32,852 nt of DNA from an uncultured Succinivibrionaceae bacterium (GTDB taxonomy: Bacteria; Pseudomonadota; Gammaproteobacteria; Enterobacterales; Succinivibrionaceae): the NCBI GenBank assembly GCA_900539665.1, contig UQCV01000020.1:1-32852 (forward strand), given 5' to 3'. Below are positions 7,061 through 15,786 of this stretch, one piece after another. The notes under the pieces are model-generated. The model saw only the letters and a list, made by a program, of their open reading frames with translations. It searched no databases and was not told the origin of the DNA. How positions within the stretch are numbered: the first letter of the stretch is position 1; the number at the start of each line of letters is the position of its first letter. Made by a program: the position numbers and the translations under genes.

Positions 7061-7095
7061 AGCGCTTATAAGTTAATTACAAAAACGTAAACTTA

Positions 7096-8616
7096 TTACT
7101 TTTGTCTTAAAGTTGGGAACAAAATTACGTCTCTGATAGTGTGGCAATTAGTGAATAACATTACCAAACGGTCGATCCCGATACCTTCACCAGCTGTTGG
7201 TGGAAGACCATGTTCAAGCGCAGTCACGAAGTCTGCATCATAGTACATAGCCTCATCGTCGCCAGCTTCTTTTTGTTCCACCTGAGCCTTGAATCTAGCA
7301 GCCTGGTCTTCAGCATCATTAAGTTCTGAGAAGGCATTACCAAGTTCACGACCAGCAATGAAGAATTCAAAACGATCAGTGAAAGCAGGGTTCTTATCAT
7401 TTCTACGAGCTAATGGAGAAATTTCGAACGGGTATTCAGTAATAAAGGTTGGCTGAATGAGCTTGCTTTCGGCAGTTTCTTCGAAGATTGCAGAAATTAA
7501 GTGACCAAGCTTCCAAGCGCTCAATACGTCGACATGAAGCTTCTTAGCAACAGCTAAAGCCCGATCATAGTCTTCAAGATCTTCTGGTTGAATCCATGGA
7601 GCGTACTTAAGAATAGCTTCCTTCATAGTAAGGCGATCAAATGGTTGAGCGAAGTCGAGGTTGATACCTTCTTCGCCTTCCTTAGCGTAATGAATCTTAG
7701 TAGAACCAAGAACTTCAAGCGCTAAAGTCTTAAATAAGTCTTCAGTAAAGTCGATAAGATCGTTGTAGTCTGCATAAGCCATGTAGAATTCCATCATAGT
7801 GAATTCAGGGTTATGACGCACATCGATACCTTCGTTACGGAAGTTACGGTTTAATTCGAATACTCGTTCAAAACCACCTACAACCAAACGCTTAAGAAAC
7901 AACTCAGGAGCGATACGAAGATACATATCCATATCAAGAGCATTGTGGTGAGTAATGAATGGTCGAGCAGAAGCACCACCTGGAATTGGCTGCATCATTG
8001 GAGTTTCAACTTCCATGAAGCCGTGTTCAGTCATGTACTTACGAATACCAGCAATCACCTTTGAACGAATCACAAAGGTACGACGAGAGCTTTCGTTAGC
8101 GATTAAGTCAAGGTAACGTTGACGGCAACGAGCTTCTTGATCGGTCAAGCCTTTGTACTTTTCAGGAAGAGGACGTAAAGCCTTAGTCAAAAGACGTAAT
8201 GAAGAAACGTGAACAGAAAGCTCACCAGTCTTAGTCTTAAATACGTAACCTTCGCACCCAATGATGTCACCAAGATCCAGCTTCTTGAATTCTTCTTGGT
8301 AAAAACCTTCTGGTAAATCATCACGAGTTACGTAGATCTGGATACGACCACCCACATCTTGAATAGTAGCAAATGAAGCCTTACCCATGATACGACGAGT
8401 CATCATACGGCCGGCAATCTTCACTACGTGCTTTTCAGCGAGCAATTCTTCTTCGGTCTTGCCATCATAAAGTTCATGCAATTGAGAAGAGATATGATCT
8501 CTACGGAAATCATTAGGGAAGGCTATCCCCTTTTCTCTGATAGCTGCGAGCTTAGCGCGACGTACAGCCATTTCGTTGTTTAATTCACTTTCTTGATTAG
8601 TTTGCTGAGTTTCCAT
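7096..8616 (-). CDS. lysS: Lysyl-tRNA synthetase, class II
   Basis: 506 residues (E. coli 505), attaching lysine to tRNA-Lys in the cytosol. The N-terminal OB-fold anticodon-binding domain covers about 65-150. Class II motif 2 is F-R-N-E (259-262), followed by G-I-D-x-R-H-N-P-E-F. Motif 3 is G-I-G-I-D-R-L-V-M-L-F near the C-terminus. The start follows AGGA by seven bases and lies 19 bases after the prfB stop, giving the conserved prfB-lysS operon of gammaproteobacteria. Confidence 0.97.
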   Translation of the reverse strand: METQQTNQESELNNEMAVRRAKLAAIREKGIAFPNDFRRDHISSQLHELYDGKTEEELLAEKHVVKIAGRMMTRRIMGKASFATIQDVGGRIQIYVTRDDLPEGFYQEEFKKLDLGDIIGCEGYVFKTKTGELSVHVSSLRLLTKALRPLPEKYKGLTDQEARCRQRYLDLIANESSRRTFVIRSKVIAGIRKYMTEHGFMEVETPMMQPIPGGASARPFITHHNALDMDMYLRIAPELFLKRLVVGGFERVFELNRNFRNEGIDVRHNPEFTMMEFYMAYADYNDLIDFTEDLFKTLALEVLGSTKIHYAKEGEEGINLDFAQPFDRLTMKEAILKYAPWIQPEDLEDYDRALAVAKKLHVDVLSAWKLGHLISAIFEETAESKLIQPTFITEYPFEISPLARRNDKNPAFTDRFEFFIAGRELGNAFSELNDAEDQAARFKAQVEQKEAGDDEAMYYDADFVTALEHGLPPTAGEGIGIDRLVMLFTNCHTIRDVILFPTLRQK

Positions 8617-8635
8617 AACTATTCCTAAGTAACGT

Positions 8636-9734
8636 TTAAAGACCAGCCTTAAGGCTTTCCTCTATAAATTCCATCAGATCACCATCTAGGACCGCTTGGG
8701 TATTTATTTCCTCGACTCCAGTTCTTAGATCCTTAACCCGAGAATCATCAAGCACATATGAACGAATTTGACTTCCCCAGCCAATATCTGATTTTGCGTC
8801 TTCCACCGCCTGTTTTACAGACAACTTCTTACGCAATTCAAGTTCATAAAGCTTTGCTTTAAGTTGCTTCATGGCTTGATCTCTATTTTGGTGTTGAGAA
8901 CGTTCATTTTGACACTGCACCACCGTTCCTGTTGGAATATGGGTTAAACGCACTGCCGAGTCAGTTTTATTAATATGCTGCCCACCGGCCCCAGAAGCGC
9001 GATAAATATCCACTCTAAGGTCCGCAGGGTTAATGGTAATTTCTATCTTATCGTCAACCTCTGGATAAACGAAGGCTGAACAAAATGAGGTATGACGGCG
9101 ATTGCCCGAATCAAACGGAGATTTTCTTACTAAGCGGTGAACCCCTGTTTCAGTGCGGAACCAACCATAGGCGTATTCCCCACTAAATTTAATAGTTGCT
9201 GACTTAATTCCAGCCACTTCACCAGGAGAAACTTCCATAATTTCAGCTTTAAATCCGTTTTTGTCTGCAAATTTTAGGTACATGCGCATGACCATGCTAG
9301 CCCAATCTTGAGCTTCAGTCCCTCCAGAACCGGACTGAATGTCCATGTAGCAATCTGCACTATCGTGTTCCCCACTAAACATGCGCTTAAATTCAAGGGA
9401 CACTAATTTCTTTTCTAGACCGGAAATTTCGTCCTCTGCTTCAGCTAAAATAGCTTCGTCATTATCTTCTGCCGCCATGCCAACAAGAACATCAATGTCA
9501 TCAAAACCTGAACCAAGTTCCTTAAAAGTATCGATACAAGCACTAAGAGTCTGCTTTTCTTTGTTTAAGGCTTGAAACTTCTCACGTTCATCCCAAACCC
9601 CAGGCTCTGCAAGTAAACCTTCAACTTCTTCTAGACGCTCAACCTTAGCATCTAAGTCAAAGATACCCCCTAAGGCTTTCAAGGCGACTTCTAAGGTCCG
9701 CAAGTTTATTTTCGATAGGTGCTAATTCAATCAT
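8636..9734 (-). CDS. prfB: Peptide chain release factor 2, made by programmed +1 frameshifting
   Basis: RF2 recognises UGA and UAA stop codons and triggers peptide release. The coding sequence is join(9734..9660, 9658..8636). Frame one encodes 25 residues (MIELAPIENK onward to R-G-Y-L) and reaches an in-frame TGA (9659-9657). A +1 shift on CTT-T then gives G-Y-L-D-L-D-A-K and 340 more residues, total 365 as in E. coli. S205-P-F207 (stop-codon reader) and G250-G-Q252 (peptidyl-transferase loop) fall at E. coli positions. Residue 246 is Ala, the form usual outside E. coli K-12. A longest-ORF start at 9703 would give a false N-terminus in the wrong frame. GGA near the ATG is a weak ribosome site. 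Confidence 0.96.
9656..9671 (-). promoter_or_regulatory. RF2 programmed frameshift site
   Basis: The minus strand reads AGG-GGG-TAT-CTT-TGA-C. It has an internal Shine-Dalgarno-like AGGGGG, three bases, the slippery CTT codon, then TGA in the poor termination context followed by C. This is the same arrangement as in E. coli. Low RF2 slows termination at this TGA and lets the ribosome shift, so RF2 controls its own synthesis. Confidence 0.96.
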
Positions 9735-10175
9735 TCCAGGCCGAATTCCCTAAAAACTGCAACTAAAATTCTCTAAATTGTTTGCTTCCTACTTACACGT
9801 ATGTTGGTTATATGGTTGTTTACCGATAGTCTTACGCATCTAAGACGCATCAGGTCCAATTACGTAGCGCTTCGAGTTTCTTTTTTTACAACTCTTAAAA
9901 GTGAAAGCCCACAAAAAACGCCTTAAAATTTTCAAGGCACACAAATAAAGGATGATTATATCATTTTATCTGCGACCTTGCTCGCATAACAAAGAAAAAC
10001 ACACACAACAAACTCACTTTAAAATTTAACCCCAAACTAATTCAGAACGCACAGAAATACTAAAAATAAACCGCTTTTGTATTATAATGGCCATGTATTG
10101 ATTGTGATTTTAGGCGGCCACTGGGGCCTAGAAATAATAATTTCTGCTCGAACCGCTCAAACAGGAAACAAATTC
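9735..10175. other. Divergent intergenic region between prfB and nadC
   Basis: No gene seen. It holds a GTCTTA/TAAGAC hairpin (9829-9846), the minus-strand TATAAT (9960-9955) with the hairpin described separately, and a + strand TATAAT (10083-10088) that is the likely nadC -10 with a weak -35. The longest open frame of nadC runs back to a TTG at 10077, on top of that -10, so this part is regulatory, not coding. Confidence 0.5.
9912..9938 (-). terminator. Terminator-like hairpin in the prfB upstream region
   Basis: On the minus strand GCCTTGAA (9938-9931) pairs with TTTAAGGC (9927-9920) with one G-U, followed by G and six T. It lies roughly 190 bases upstream of prfB and only about 10 bases after a plausible promoter -10 (TATAAT, 9960-9955; the -35 is weak). 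It could attenuate prfB or insulate it from the divergent side. Confidence 0.55.
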
Positions 10176-11018
10176 ATGTTAAAAGAAGACATTACCAATT
10201 CAGTTTCTGCAGCCCTTAAGGAAGACCTTGGCGGAGCTGTGGACACCTCTTTGGATGTAACCGCGCAGTTAATCCCTGCTGATCGAGTTAGCGATGCTCA
10301 TGTTATCACCCGCGAAGCTGGGGTATTTTGTGGCAAAGCTTGGGTTGAAGAAGTGTACAACCAGTTAGGTGGTGGTGTTACTATTACTTGGCACGTAGCT
10401 GATGGCGATAAAGTTGCCCCCGGGCAGAAACTATTTAGCTTAAAAGGCAACGCCCGTGTAATGCTAACTGCAGAAAGAACTACCCTCAACTTTGTACAAA
10501 CTCTTTCTGGTGTCGCTACCGTTGCGGCAAGCTATGTAGCTGAAATGGAAGGCACTAACTGCACCCTACTCGACACTCGTAAGACCATTCCTGGCCTTCG
10601 TACCGCCCTTAAATACGCTGTTGTAGCTGGTGGTGGTCATAATCACCGTATGGGTCTTTTTGATGCATACCTTATTAAAGAAAACCACATCATGGCCTGC
10701 GGTGGCATCAAGCAAGCAGTTGAAACTGCACGTCGCCTCAATCCAGGCAAGACCGTAGAAGTTGAAGTGGAAAATCTAGATGAACTTCGCCAAGCTTTAG
10801 ACGCCGGCAGTGATATTATCATGCTCGACAACTTCGACCTTCCAGGCATGGAAGAAGCTGTTAAGATTACTGATCACAAGGCTAAACTTGAAATCTCTGG
10901 TAACGTAAACCTCCAAACTATTGGTCGTTATGCTAAAACTGGGGTTGACTTCATTTCCGTAGGGGCATTAACTAAGAATGTTCGTGCTATGGACTTATCT
11001 ATGAGATTTGATGACTAA
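10176..11018 (+). CDS. nadC: Quinolinate phosphoribosyltransferase (carboxylating) NadC
   Basis: Makes nicotinate mononucleotide from quinolinate and PRPP in de novo NAD synthesis. With the ATG at 10176 the protein has 280 residues and begins M-L-K-E-D-I-T. AGGAAA lies about nine bases upstream. Substrate-binding residues are intact: R101, T134-R135-K136 with L-R142, H155-N-H157-R158, K168 in Y-L-I-K-E-N, the alternating E195/E197/E199 strand, and D218. The frame could extend to a TTG at 10077, but that codon sits on the promoter and lacks a ribosome site. It is transcribed divergently from prfB and ends at a strong terminator. Confidence 0.95.
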   Translation: MLKEDITNSVSAALKEDLGGAVDTSLDVTAQLIPADRVSDAHVITREAGVFCGKAWVEEVYNQLGGGVTITWHVADGDKVAPGQKLFSLKGNARVMLTAERTTLNFVQTLSGVATVAASYVAEMEGTNCTLLDTRKTIPGLRTALKYAVVAGGGHNHRMGLFDAYLIKENHIMACGGIKQAVETARRLNPGKTVEVEVENLDELRQALDAGSDIIMLDNFDLPGMEEAVKITDHKAKLEISGNVNLQTIGRYAKTGVDFISVGALTKNVRAMDLSMRFDD

Positions 11019-11124
11019 TAAACTTAGTCCCCAATTTAAGTTTAAGTATTTGCTCTGGCGCAGCTATTGTTGAACAGACATTTAGTCCAAATAGACCGAG
11101 GCAAAGAAAATTAGGTATAAATAT

Positions 11125-11152
11125 AAAGGGTAACCATTGGTTACCCTTTTTT
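11125..11152 (+). terminator. nadC terminator
   Basis: AAAGGGTAACC pairs with GGTTACCCTTT around a three-base ATT loop, followed by a T-run to 11152. Confidence 0.93.
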
Positions 11153-11561
11153 AGACTCTTTAAACTCACTTCAAATATTTTCTAAAGCCTTCCTAAAAGA
11201 AAGAACATATCCCAATCCGTTTAAGAAAGTTTTCCCCCAATCAAGCAACATTAAAAATCTTGATTTAGGCCACGGAGTATAGATTATTTATTTTCTACAA
11301 TTTACATTTTTTTGTTATAATTTTATACACATTCTGTGTCTTCACCAAAGCAAGCTCTAAGCAATTGGGACCACACAGTTGCGTAGCCGCAAATAAAATT
11401 ACAAAACTCAAAAAAAACAAATAAGCATGACCAACAATTAATTTAAATAAATTTTGGTCTACTTAAGACATCGGCATCAAGATACTATTTCAAAACAGTA
11501 TATTATGCCCATAGGCTCAGAAAACACGGATAAAGCGGCCAAGACAAAGGGAACTGTTCAT
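11153..11561 (+). other. Upstream region of the small membrane-protein gene
   Basis: Very AT-rich, no credible gene. TATAAT-like sequences occur near 11319 and TATATT near 11499, but neither has a convincing -35 partner, so the promoter cannot be fixed. The open frame of the next gene extends to TTG 11454 and contains ATG 11505, both without ribosome sites. Confidence 0.4.
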
Positions 11562-11990
11562 ATGTTTTTCAAATCGATTTTCTATTTTCTTGTGGTACTT
11601 ATTGCCATGGGGCTTTTAGGCAAAACGAACTACAACACATCTCTTTATAAATCGAACCAAAACATGTTGGAATTTATCTTCCCTATATGGAATTGGGGTA
11701 ATCCTTGGTTTTATGCCATCATTTCATCTGACGGGATAGATTTCACCAAACCTGATGATCTGCAATTACGTTACGTGCAAGAAAAGTTCGACAAAGCCAA
11801 ACAAAACAAAGAACAGATTTGTAATGAAAAAGGCTTACAGAGCCCAGAATGTGAAAATGCCGATGTAGAACTCGAAAACATGGCTGCCGATCTTGAAATT
11901 GCCCAAGAAGATTTACAAGACCTCATCGACGAAAAAGGCGATGAAATTAAACTTTCTAAGCACTACGAAAAAGACACCTTCAAATTCTAA
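11562..11990 (+). CDS. Small membrane-anchored protein of unknown function
   Basis: I do not recognise this protein. From the ATG at 11562, which has AAGGGA nine bases upstream, it has 142 residues. Residues about 3-20 form one hydrophobic segment (F-F-K-S-I-F-Y-F-L-V-V-L-I-A-M-G-L-L-G), either an uncleaved anchor or a signal peptide. An aromatic stretch follows (F-I-F-P-I-W-N-W-G-N-P-W-F-Y). The C-terminal 80 residues are highly charged and heptad-like (E-L-E-N-M-A-A-D-L-E-I-A-Q-E-D-L), suggesting a coiled coil outside the membrane. Two cysteines in the linker (I-C-N-E and P-E-C-E) could form a disulfide if periplasmic. It stands alone between two terminators. Longer starts at 11505 or 11454 are possible but unsupported. 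Confidence 0.7.
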   Translation: MFFKSIFYFLVVLIAMGLLGKTNYNTSLYKSNQNMLEFIFPIWNWGNPWFYAIISSDGIDFTKPDDLQLRYVQEKFDKAKQNKEQICNEKGLQSPECENADVELENMAADLEIAQEDLQDLIDEKGDEIKLSKHYEKDTFKF

Positions 11991-12060
11991 GGTTCTTACA
12001 TTTTCTAAAAGGCTTTAACTCTTTTAAGTGAAAAAAGAGCTTATCAAAGTTTAGGACCAG

Positions 12061-12108
12061 CCCCTAGTAAGTTAAGTTAAATTAAACTACTAGGGGTTTA
12101 ATTTTTTT
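12061..12108 (+). terminator. Terminator after the small membrane-protein gene
   Basis: CCCCTAGTA (12061-12069) pairs with TACTAGGGG (12088-12096), followed by TTTAA and a run of seven T. Confidence 0.88.
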
Positions 12109-12451
12109 CTGGTATTTAGTTTTTGTTGTTCGGCTTTAATCACCTTTATCAAATGGCTATCACATTTAATTTAAAATAAAAGAATTATATCCACAACCTC
12201 ACTTCGTTTGTTTAGGTTGCCCATTCTTTTTTTCATGCTCTTTTAGAATCTTATTCCCACTCTTAAAAATTCCCATCCTTATTAAGAGCTACTCTGATGA
12301 TTCAAAAAAAAACGAAAGCCAATCTCCATTATCAGAATTTGGCCTAAAAACCCAAACCTTAAAACAATTAAAAACTCTAAAGTGGGTTAATTTCAAGTTA
12401 CAACTCTAAATTTATTTCCTTTAGAACAATGGATGCGGATTAAAACTTAGT
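12109..12451. other. Gene-free AT-rich spacer before alr
   Basis: No gene, promoter or strong terminator seen. A CAACCT/AGGTTG hairpin lies near 12193-12219. alr has no clear terminator here. Confidence 0.4.
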
Positions 12452-13555
12452 TTAGCCTTTTAAATCTTCGTCAGTCACATATTCATAGCGTACACGACGA
12501 GTTGGTCTTGTTACTAGTTCATAAGCAATAGTGCCTACACTTCGAGCAATACCTTCAACAGGATTGCCTTCCCCCCACAATAAAGCTTCATCACCTAGCT
12601 TATCTTGTGCATCAGCCCCAATATCAACAAACATCATGTCCATGCACACATGACCCACTGTTTTAACTAAACGACCGTTTAATAACACTGGAGTGCCATT
12701 TGGGACTGAGCGAGGATAACCGTCTGCATAACCAGCAGCCAAAACTGCAAGCTTTGTTGGTTTTGTACAAGTCCAACTTGCGCCATAGCCCACTACATCA
12801 CCCGGTTTTAAATTTCTAATTTCAATAATGCGCGTAACTAGATTCATTACTGGACGCAGACCTAAATCTGCCCCTTGCCGTCCATCACCATATGGGGTAA
12901 TCCCGTACTGAATAATCCCACTTCTGACATAAGTAGTTCTACTAACCGGAAAATCCAAAATCCCAGCTGAGTTAGCTAAACATAAAACCCCGCGCGAAAG
13001 CTTACTCATTCGCACAAAGGCTGCAATTTGCTCTTCATTATAATTGTAAGTTTTTGGATCATCTGCGCAACTTAAATGGGAAATTAAACCGCAAGGCTTA
13101 GCGATACATGGTAAATCTTCTAGCATCTTGATCGCTTGGGCACATTCTTCTTCATTAAAACCCAAACGTTGCATCCCTACGTTTACTTGACACCAAGCTT
13201 TTAAGCAACCTTGGCCTTGGTACCTACTTAAAGCTTCTAATTGCTCAAAATTATGCACTGTAAAATCTAAAGACTGTTCTTCAATAGTCTTTAAATCCTC
13301 AGCTCGACTAAAGCCGCCCAGCATAATGATCATTTTATCGATCCCTGCTTGTCTTAATTCAAGGGCTTCTTCCAATCTAGCTACCGCAAAACCATGGACA
13401 TAAGGCTGCATAACTTTGGCACAAGCCACGCTCCCATGCCCGTAGGCGTTTGCTTTCACCACAGCTATCACTTTGGATTCGCCAGCTATGGCACAAATCT
13501 TCTTCATGTTGTAATCAAGGGCGCTTAAATTAATTCTCGCCGTTACCGTTTCCAT
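12452..13555 (-). CDS. alr: Alanine racemase (PLP-dependent)
   Basis: Interconverts L- and D-alanine, supplying D-Ala for peptidoglycan. 367 residues. The PLP lysine is K34 in A-V-V-K-A-N-A-Y-G-H-G, the second catalytic base is Y257 in V-G-Y-G-A-S-W, and R130 follows M-Q in the N-V-G-M-Q-R-L-G-F segment. The N-terminal TIM barrel and C-terminal beta domain (V-C-M-D-M-M and T-R-P-T-R-R-V) are complete. GGAG lies eight bases before the ATG. It follows dnaB by 85 bases on the same strand, the conserved gammaproteobacterial dnaB-alr order. Biosynthetic Alr and catabolic DadX are hard to separate by sequence; the neighbourhood favours Alr. Confidence 0.95.
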   Translation of the reverse strand: METVTARINLSALDYNMKKICAIAGESKVIAVVKANAYGHGSVACAKVMQPYVHGFAVARLEEALELRQAGIDKMIIMLGGFSRAEDLKTIEEQSLDFTVHNFEQLEALSRYQGQGCLKAWCQVNVGMQRLGFNEEECAQAIKMLEDLPCIAKPCGLISHLSCADDPKTYNYNEEQIAAFVRMSKLSRGVLCLANSAGILDFPVSRTTYVRSGIIQYGITPYGDGRQGADLGLRPVMNLVTRIIEIRNLKPGDVVGYGASWTCTKPTKLAVLAAGYADGYPRSVPNGTPVLLNGRLVKTVGHVCMDMMFVDIGADAQDKLGDEALLWGEGNPVEGIARSVGTIAYELVTRPTRRVRYEYVTDEDLKG

Positions 13556-13640
13556 GTCTGGACTCCGTTTTAATAATTACGTTGGAGGTATGTACTTCAC
13601 ATTTCCTTATATCAGTTTTTCAATAAACCTATAATAAGAC

Positions 13641-15083
13641 TTACTGATATTCAGGATTACCAGAAAATTGACAACTTTCAAAACGGGAATACTGGTTTAA
13701 AAATACCAGGTTAACCGTGCCAATTGGCCCGTTTCTCTGCTTGCCGATAATAATTTCAGCTTTGCCTTTTAAGCTTGCATCTGTTTGATTATAAACTTCT
13801 TCACGATGAACAAACATGATAACGTCAGCATCCTGTTCAATAGAACCAGATTCACGTAAATCCGCATTCATTGGACGTTTATCTTTTCTGCCTTCAAGGC
13901 CACGGTTCAACTGAGCCAAGGCAATCACCGGAATATTTAATTCTTTAGCTAGGGCTTTTAAGCTGCGTGAACATTCACCAACTTCTAAGTTACGCGCATT
14001 ATCAAAGCCAGGGGCACGCATGAGCTGTAAATAGTCGACCATAATTGCGCTCAGCCCACCATAGTCACGAGCAATGCGACGCGCTCTAGTTCTTAACTCC
14101 ATTGGGGTTAAACCAGAAGTATCATCGATAAACATACTATTAGAGCGTTCATGCATTTTCGCTACCACTGCTGCCACATTAGTCCAATCTTCGGTTTCTA
14201 GGGTATAGTTACGCAACTTACTTTGGTCAATTCGCCCCATAGAGGCAATTAGACGAGTCGCAATTTGAGATGATGGCATTTCGAGGGAAAACACTAATAC
14301 CGGCTTATTATTCGCTGGATTCATGGCAATGTTTTCAACTAAATTCATCGCAAATGTGGTTTTACCCATCGCCGGACGGGCGGCCACAATGATAAGTTCC
14401 CCTCCATGAAACCCTGACAAATAACCATCAAGATCAGGATAACCGGTGCTAATACCACTAATATCACCCTTTTTACGGCCGATATTTTCCTGCATGTTCT
14501 TTGTAACTTCATACATTACACGCGACATTGGTACCGGGCCCGTGCCATCGTGAGACGCTTCGTCATTTATTCTAAAAATTAATGATTCAGCTTTATCCAA
14601 AATATCACCGATTTCTTGGCCCCGAGGGAAATAAATATTATCAAGAACCTGTTTACAAATATCTGCTAAACGACGAGCCTTAGACTTATCAATAATAGTT
14701 TTAGCATAAGCACGCATATCGATAGTGTTAGGCACGATACGCTGCAAAGTCATAAGGTATTGGGCGTTCACATCATCTGTATGCAGTCCCTTTTCTATCT
14801 CCGTTTGTAGGGACACAATATCGATGGCATAGCCAGATTCGCTAAGCTTAAGCATAGCATCGAAAATGATACGATGTTCTTTATAGTAAAAATCTTCGGT
14901 TTTTAGACTTGCAGCCACACTTTCAAAGCGCTGAGGATCCAAAATAATCCCACCTAATACCGCCTGTTCCGCATCGTAGGAAAACGATTTTACCGGTTCC
15001 TCGCCAGATGATGTTGGTTGATTATTAAAGGAATTTTTTCTATTACCACCAACCCATTCACGGGAGGCTACATCCATGGCCAT
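13641..15083 (-). CDS. dnaB: Replicative DNA helicase DnaB
   Basis: Hexameric 5'-3' helicase at the replication fork, partner of DnaG and the loader. The N-terminal DnaG-interacting helical domain covers about 32-135, with a linker to about 205. The RecA-like ATPase has Walker A A-R-P-A-M-G-K-T-T (K241), Walker B I-M-V-D-Y-L-Q-L-M, and the C-terminal arginine-finger region around K-Q-R-N-G-P. The frame begins at ATG 15092, but the Shine-Dalgarno AGGTGG directly abuts that codon and is nine bases from the ATG at 15083, so the inner start (480 residues) is chosen. The first 30 residues are low-complexity and longer than in E. coli (471). Confidence 0.95.
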   Translation of the reverse strand: MAMDVASREWVGGNRKNSFNNQPTSSGEEPVKSFSYDAEQAVLGGIILDPQRFESVAASLKTEDFYYKEHRIIFDAMLKLSESGYAIDIVSLQTEIEKGLHTDDVNAQYLMTLQRIVPNTIDMRAYAKTIIDKSKARRLADICKQVLDNIYFPRGQEIGDILDKAESLIFRINDEASHDGTGPVPMSRVMYEVTKNMQENIGRKKGDISGISTGYPDLDGYLSGFHGGELIIVAARPAMGKTTFAMNLVENIAMNPANNKPVLVFSLEMPSSQIATRLIASMGRIDQSKLRNYTLETEDWTNVAAVVAKMHERSNSMFIDDTSGLTPMELRTRARRIARDYGGLSAIMVDYLQLMRAPGFDNARNLEVGECSRSLKALAKELNIPVIALAQLNRGLEGRKDKRPMNADLRESGSIEQDADVIMFVHREEVYNQTDASLKGKAEIIIGKQRNGPIGTVNLVFLNQYSRFESCQFSGNPEYQ

Positions 15084-15116
15084 ATCATCCACCTAACAAA
15101 TTATAAAACCAATGCC

Positions 15117-15133
15117 TATGCACGCCGTGCATA
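15117..15133. repeat. Perfect 17-bp palindrome in the dnaB promoter region
   Basis: TATGCACG-C-CGTGCATA, 8-base arms around one C, centred about 34 bp upstream of the dnaB start. It overlaps where the -35 would lie for a TATAAT at 15105-15100. Such symmetry suggests a dimeric regulator's operator. It is not a DnaA box. Confidence 0.6.
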
Positions 15134-15447
15134 TTATAGAACAATAGAAGGCACTTTGCTTTGATTAAAGTCCTGTAATAATAAGCTTGAGACCAAACTC
15201 TCAGCTCACCCCCATTAAAACTTCGTAACGCAAAATTTAAGCTTAAATTTAACAAGCGCCATGGTCCAGTTTTGGTCCCTACTAGCCAAACTAACCCTTA
15301 ACAACTTCTAAAACTTAAAACTTAAAACTTCAGACTAAGAAAAAGTCACTATCAGAAAATAAACTTAAAATTTACAAATTAAGCCAAGTATGAAGTATAG
15401 AACTATTTACTAAGAAGATTTAAGAAAACAAAGGGGAATAAATAGGA
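15134..15447. other. Spacer between the tRNA cluster and dnaB
   Basis: No gene seen. AAACTTA is repeated three times in tandem near 15310-15330. No standard terminator follows the last tRNA, so its primary transcript end is unclear. Confidence 0.4.
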
Positions 15448-15524
15448 TGGCGCATCCTGAAGGATTCGAACCTTCGACCGCTCGGTTCGTAGCCGAGTAC
15501 TCTATCCAGCTGAGCTAAGGATGC
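15448..15524 (-). tRNA. tRNA-Arg (anticodon ACG), second copy
   Basis: 77 nt with encoded CCA. Acceptor GCATCCT pairs with AGGATGC, discriminator G. D-arm has AGCTCAGCTGGATAGAG. The anticodon stem CTCGG/CCGAG holds loop CTACGAA, so the anticodon is ACG (A34 to inosine by TadA), reading CGU, CGC and CGA. T-loop TTCGAAT. Identical to the copy at 15556 and very close to E. coli argQ/V/Y/Z. Confidence 0.98.
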
Positions 15525-15555
15525 ACGAAGAAGAAAAACAAATTGCCACTTAGAA

Positions 15556-15632
15556 TGGCGCATCCTGAAGGATTCGAACCTTCGACCGCTCGGTTCGTAG
15601 CCGAGTACTCTATCCAGCTGAGCTAAGGATGC
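15556..15632 (-). tRNA. tRNA-Arg (anticodon ACG), first copy
   Basis: Same 77 bases as the copy 31 bp downstream, with CCA encoded. It lies 10 bp after tRNA-Ser and is surely part of the same precursor. E. coli has the same arrangement with four arg copies after serV. Confidence 0.98.
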
Positions 15633-15642
15633 ACAGTCCAAA

Positions 15643-15736
15643 TGGCGGTGAGAGAGGGATTCGAACCCTCGATACAACTTTATGGTCGTATGCTCCCTTA
15701 GCAGGGGAGTACCTTCAGCCTCTCGGTCATCTCACC
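15643..15736 (-). tRNA. tRNA-Ser (anticodon GCT)
   Basis: 94 nt including encoded CCA. Acceptor GGTGAGA/TCTCACC with discriminator G. Anticodon stem CTCCC/GGGAG holds loop CTGCTAA, so anticodon GCT reads AGC and AGU. The long variable arm (CATACGACC...GTTGTATCG) is typical of serine tRNAs. Equivalent of E. coli serV, which also sits next to csrA. Confidence 0.98.
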
Positions 15737-15758
15737 GTCTTTTTTTGTTTGTGAGTGA

Positions 15759-15786
15759 ATTATACAATTTATCATTTTTATGTCAA
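15759..15786 (-). promoter_or_regulatory. Consensus promoter of the tRNA-Ser/Arg operon
   Basis: TTGACA (15786-15781), 16-base spacer, TATAAT (15764-15759), both perfect. Start expected near 15752, about 16 bases before tRNA-Ser. The discriminator (TCACTC) is not GC-rich, unlike many stringently controlled stable-RNA promoters. Confidence 0.88.

Noticed and set aside
8636..9734. prfB as a frameshifted pseudogene
   Set aside because: The in-frame TGA lies in the exact programmed frameshift context and the shifted product is full length with intact SPF and GGQ motifs.
10077..10175. 33-codon N-terminal extension of nadC from a TTG
   Set aside because: It overlaps the likely promoter -10, lacks a ribosome site, and the ATG at 10176 has AGGAAA and matches family starts.
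15309..15331. Short tandem repeats as a CRISPR array
   Set aside because: Units of 7 to 16 bases without spacers here and at 5975 and 21966; no cas genes anywhere in the window.
15420..15677. Open frame of 85 codons across the tRNA cluster
   Set aside because: It lies over both tRNA-Arg genes and its internal amino-acid repeat simply reflects the duplicated tRNA.
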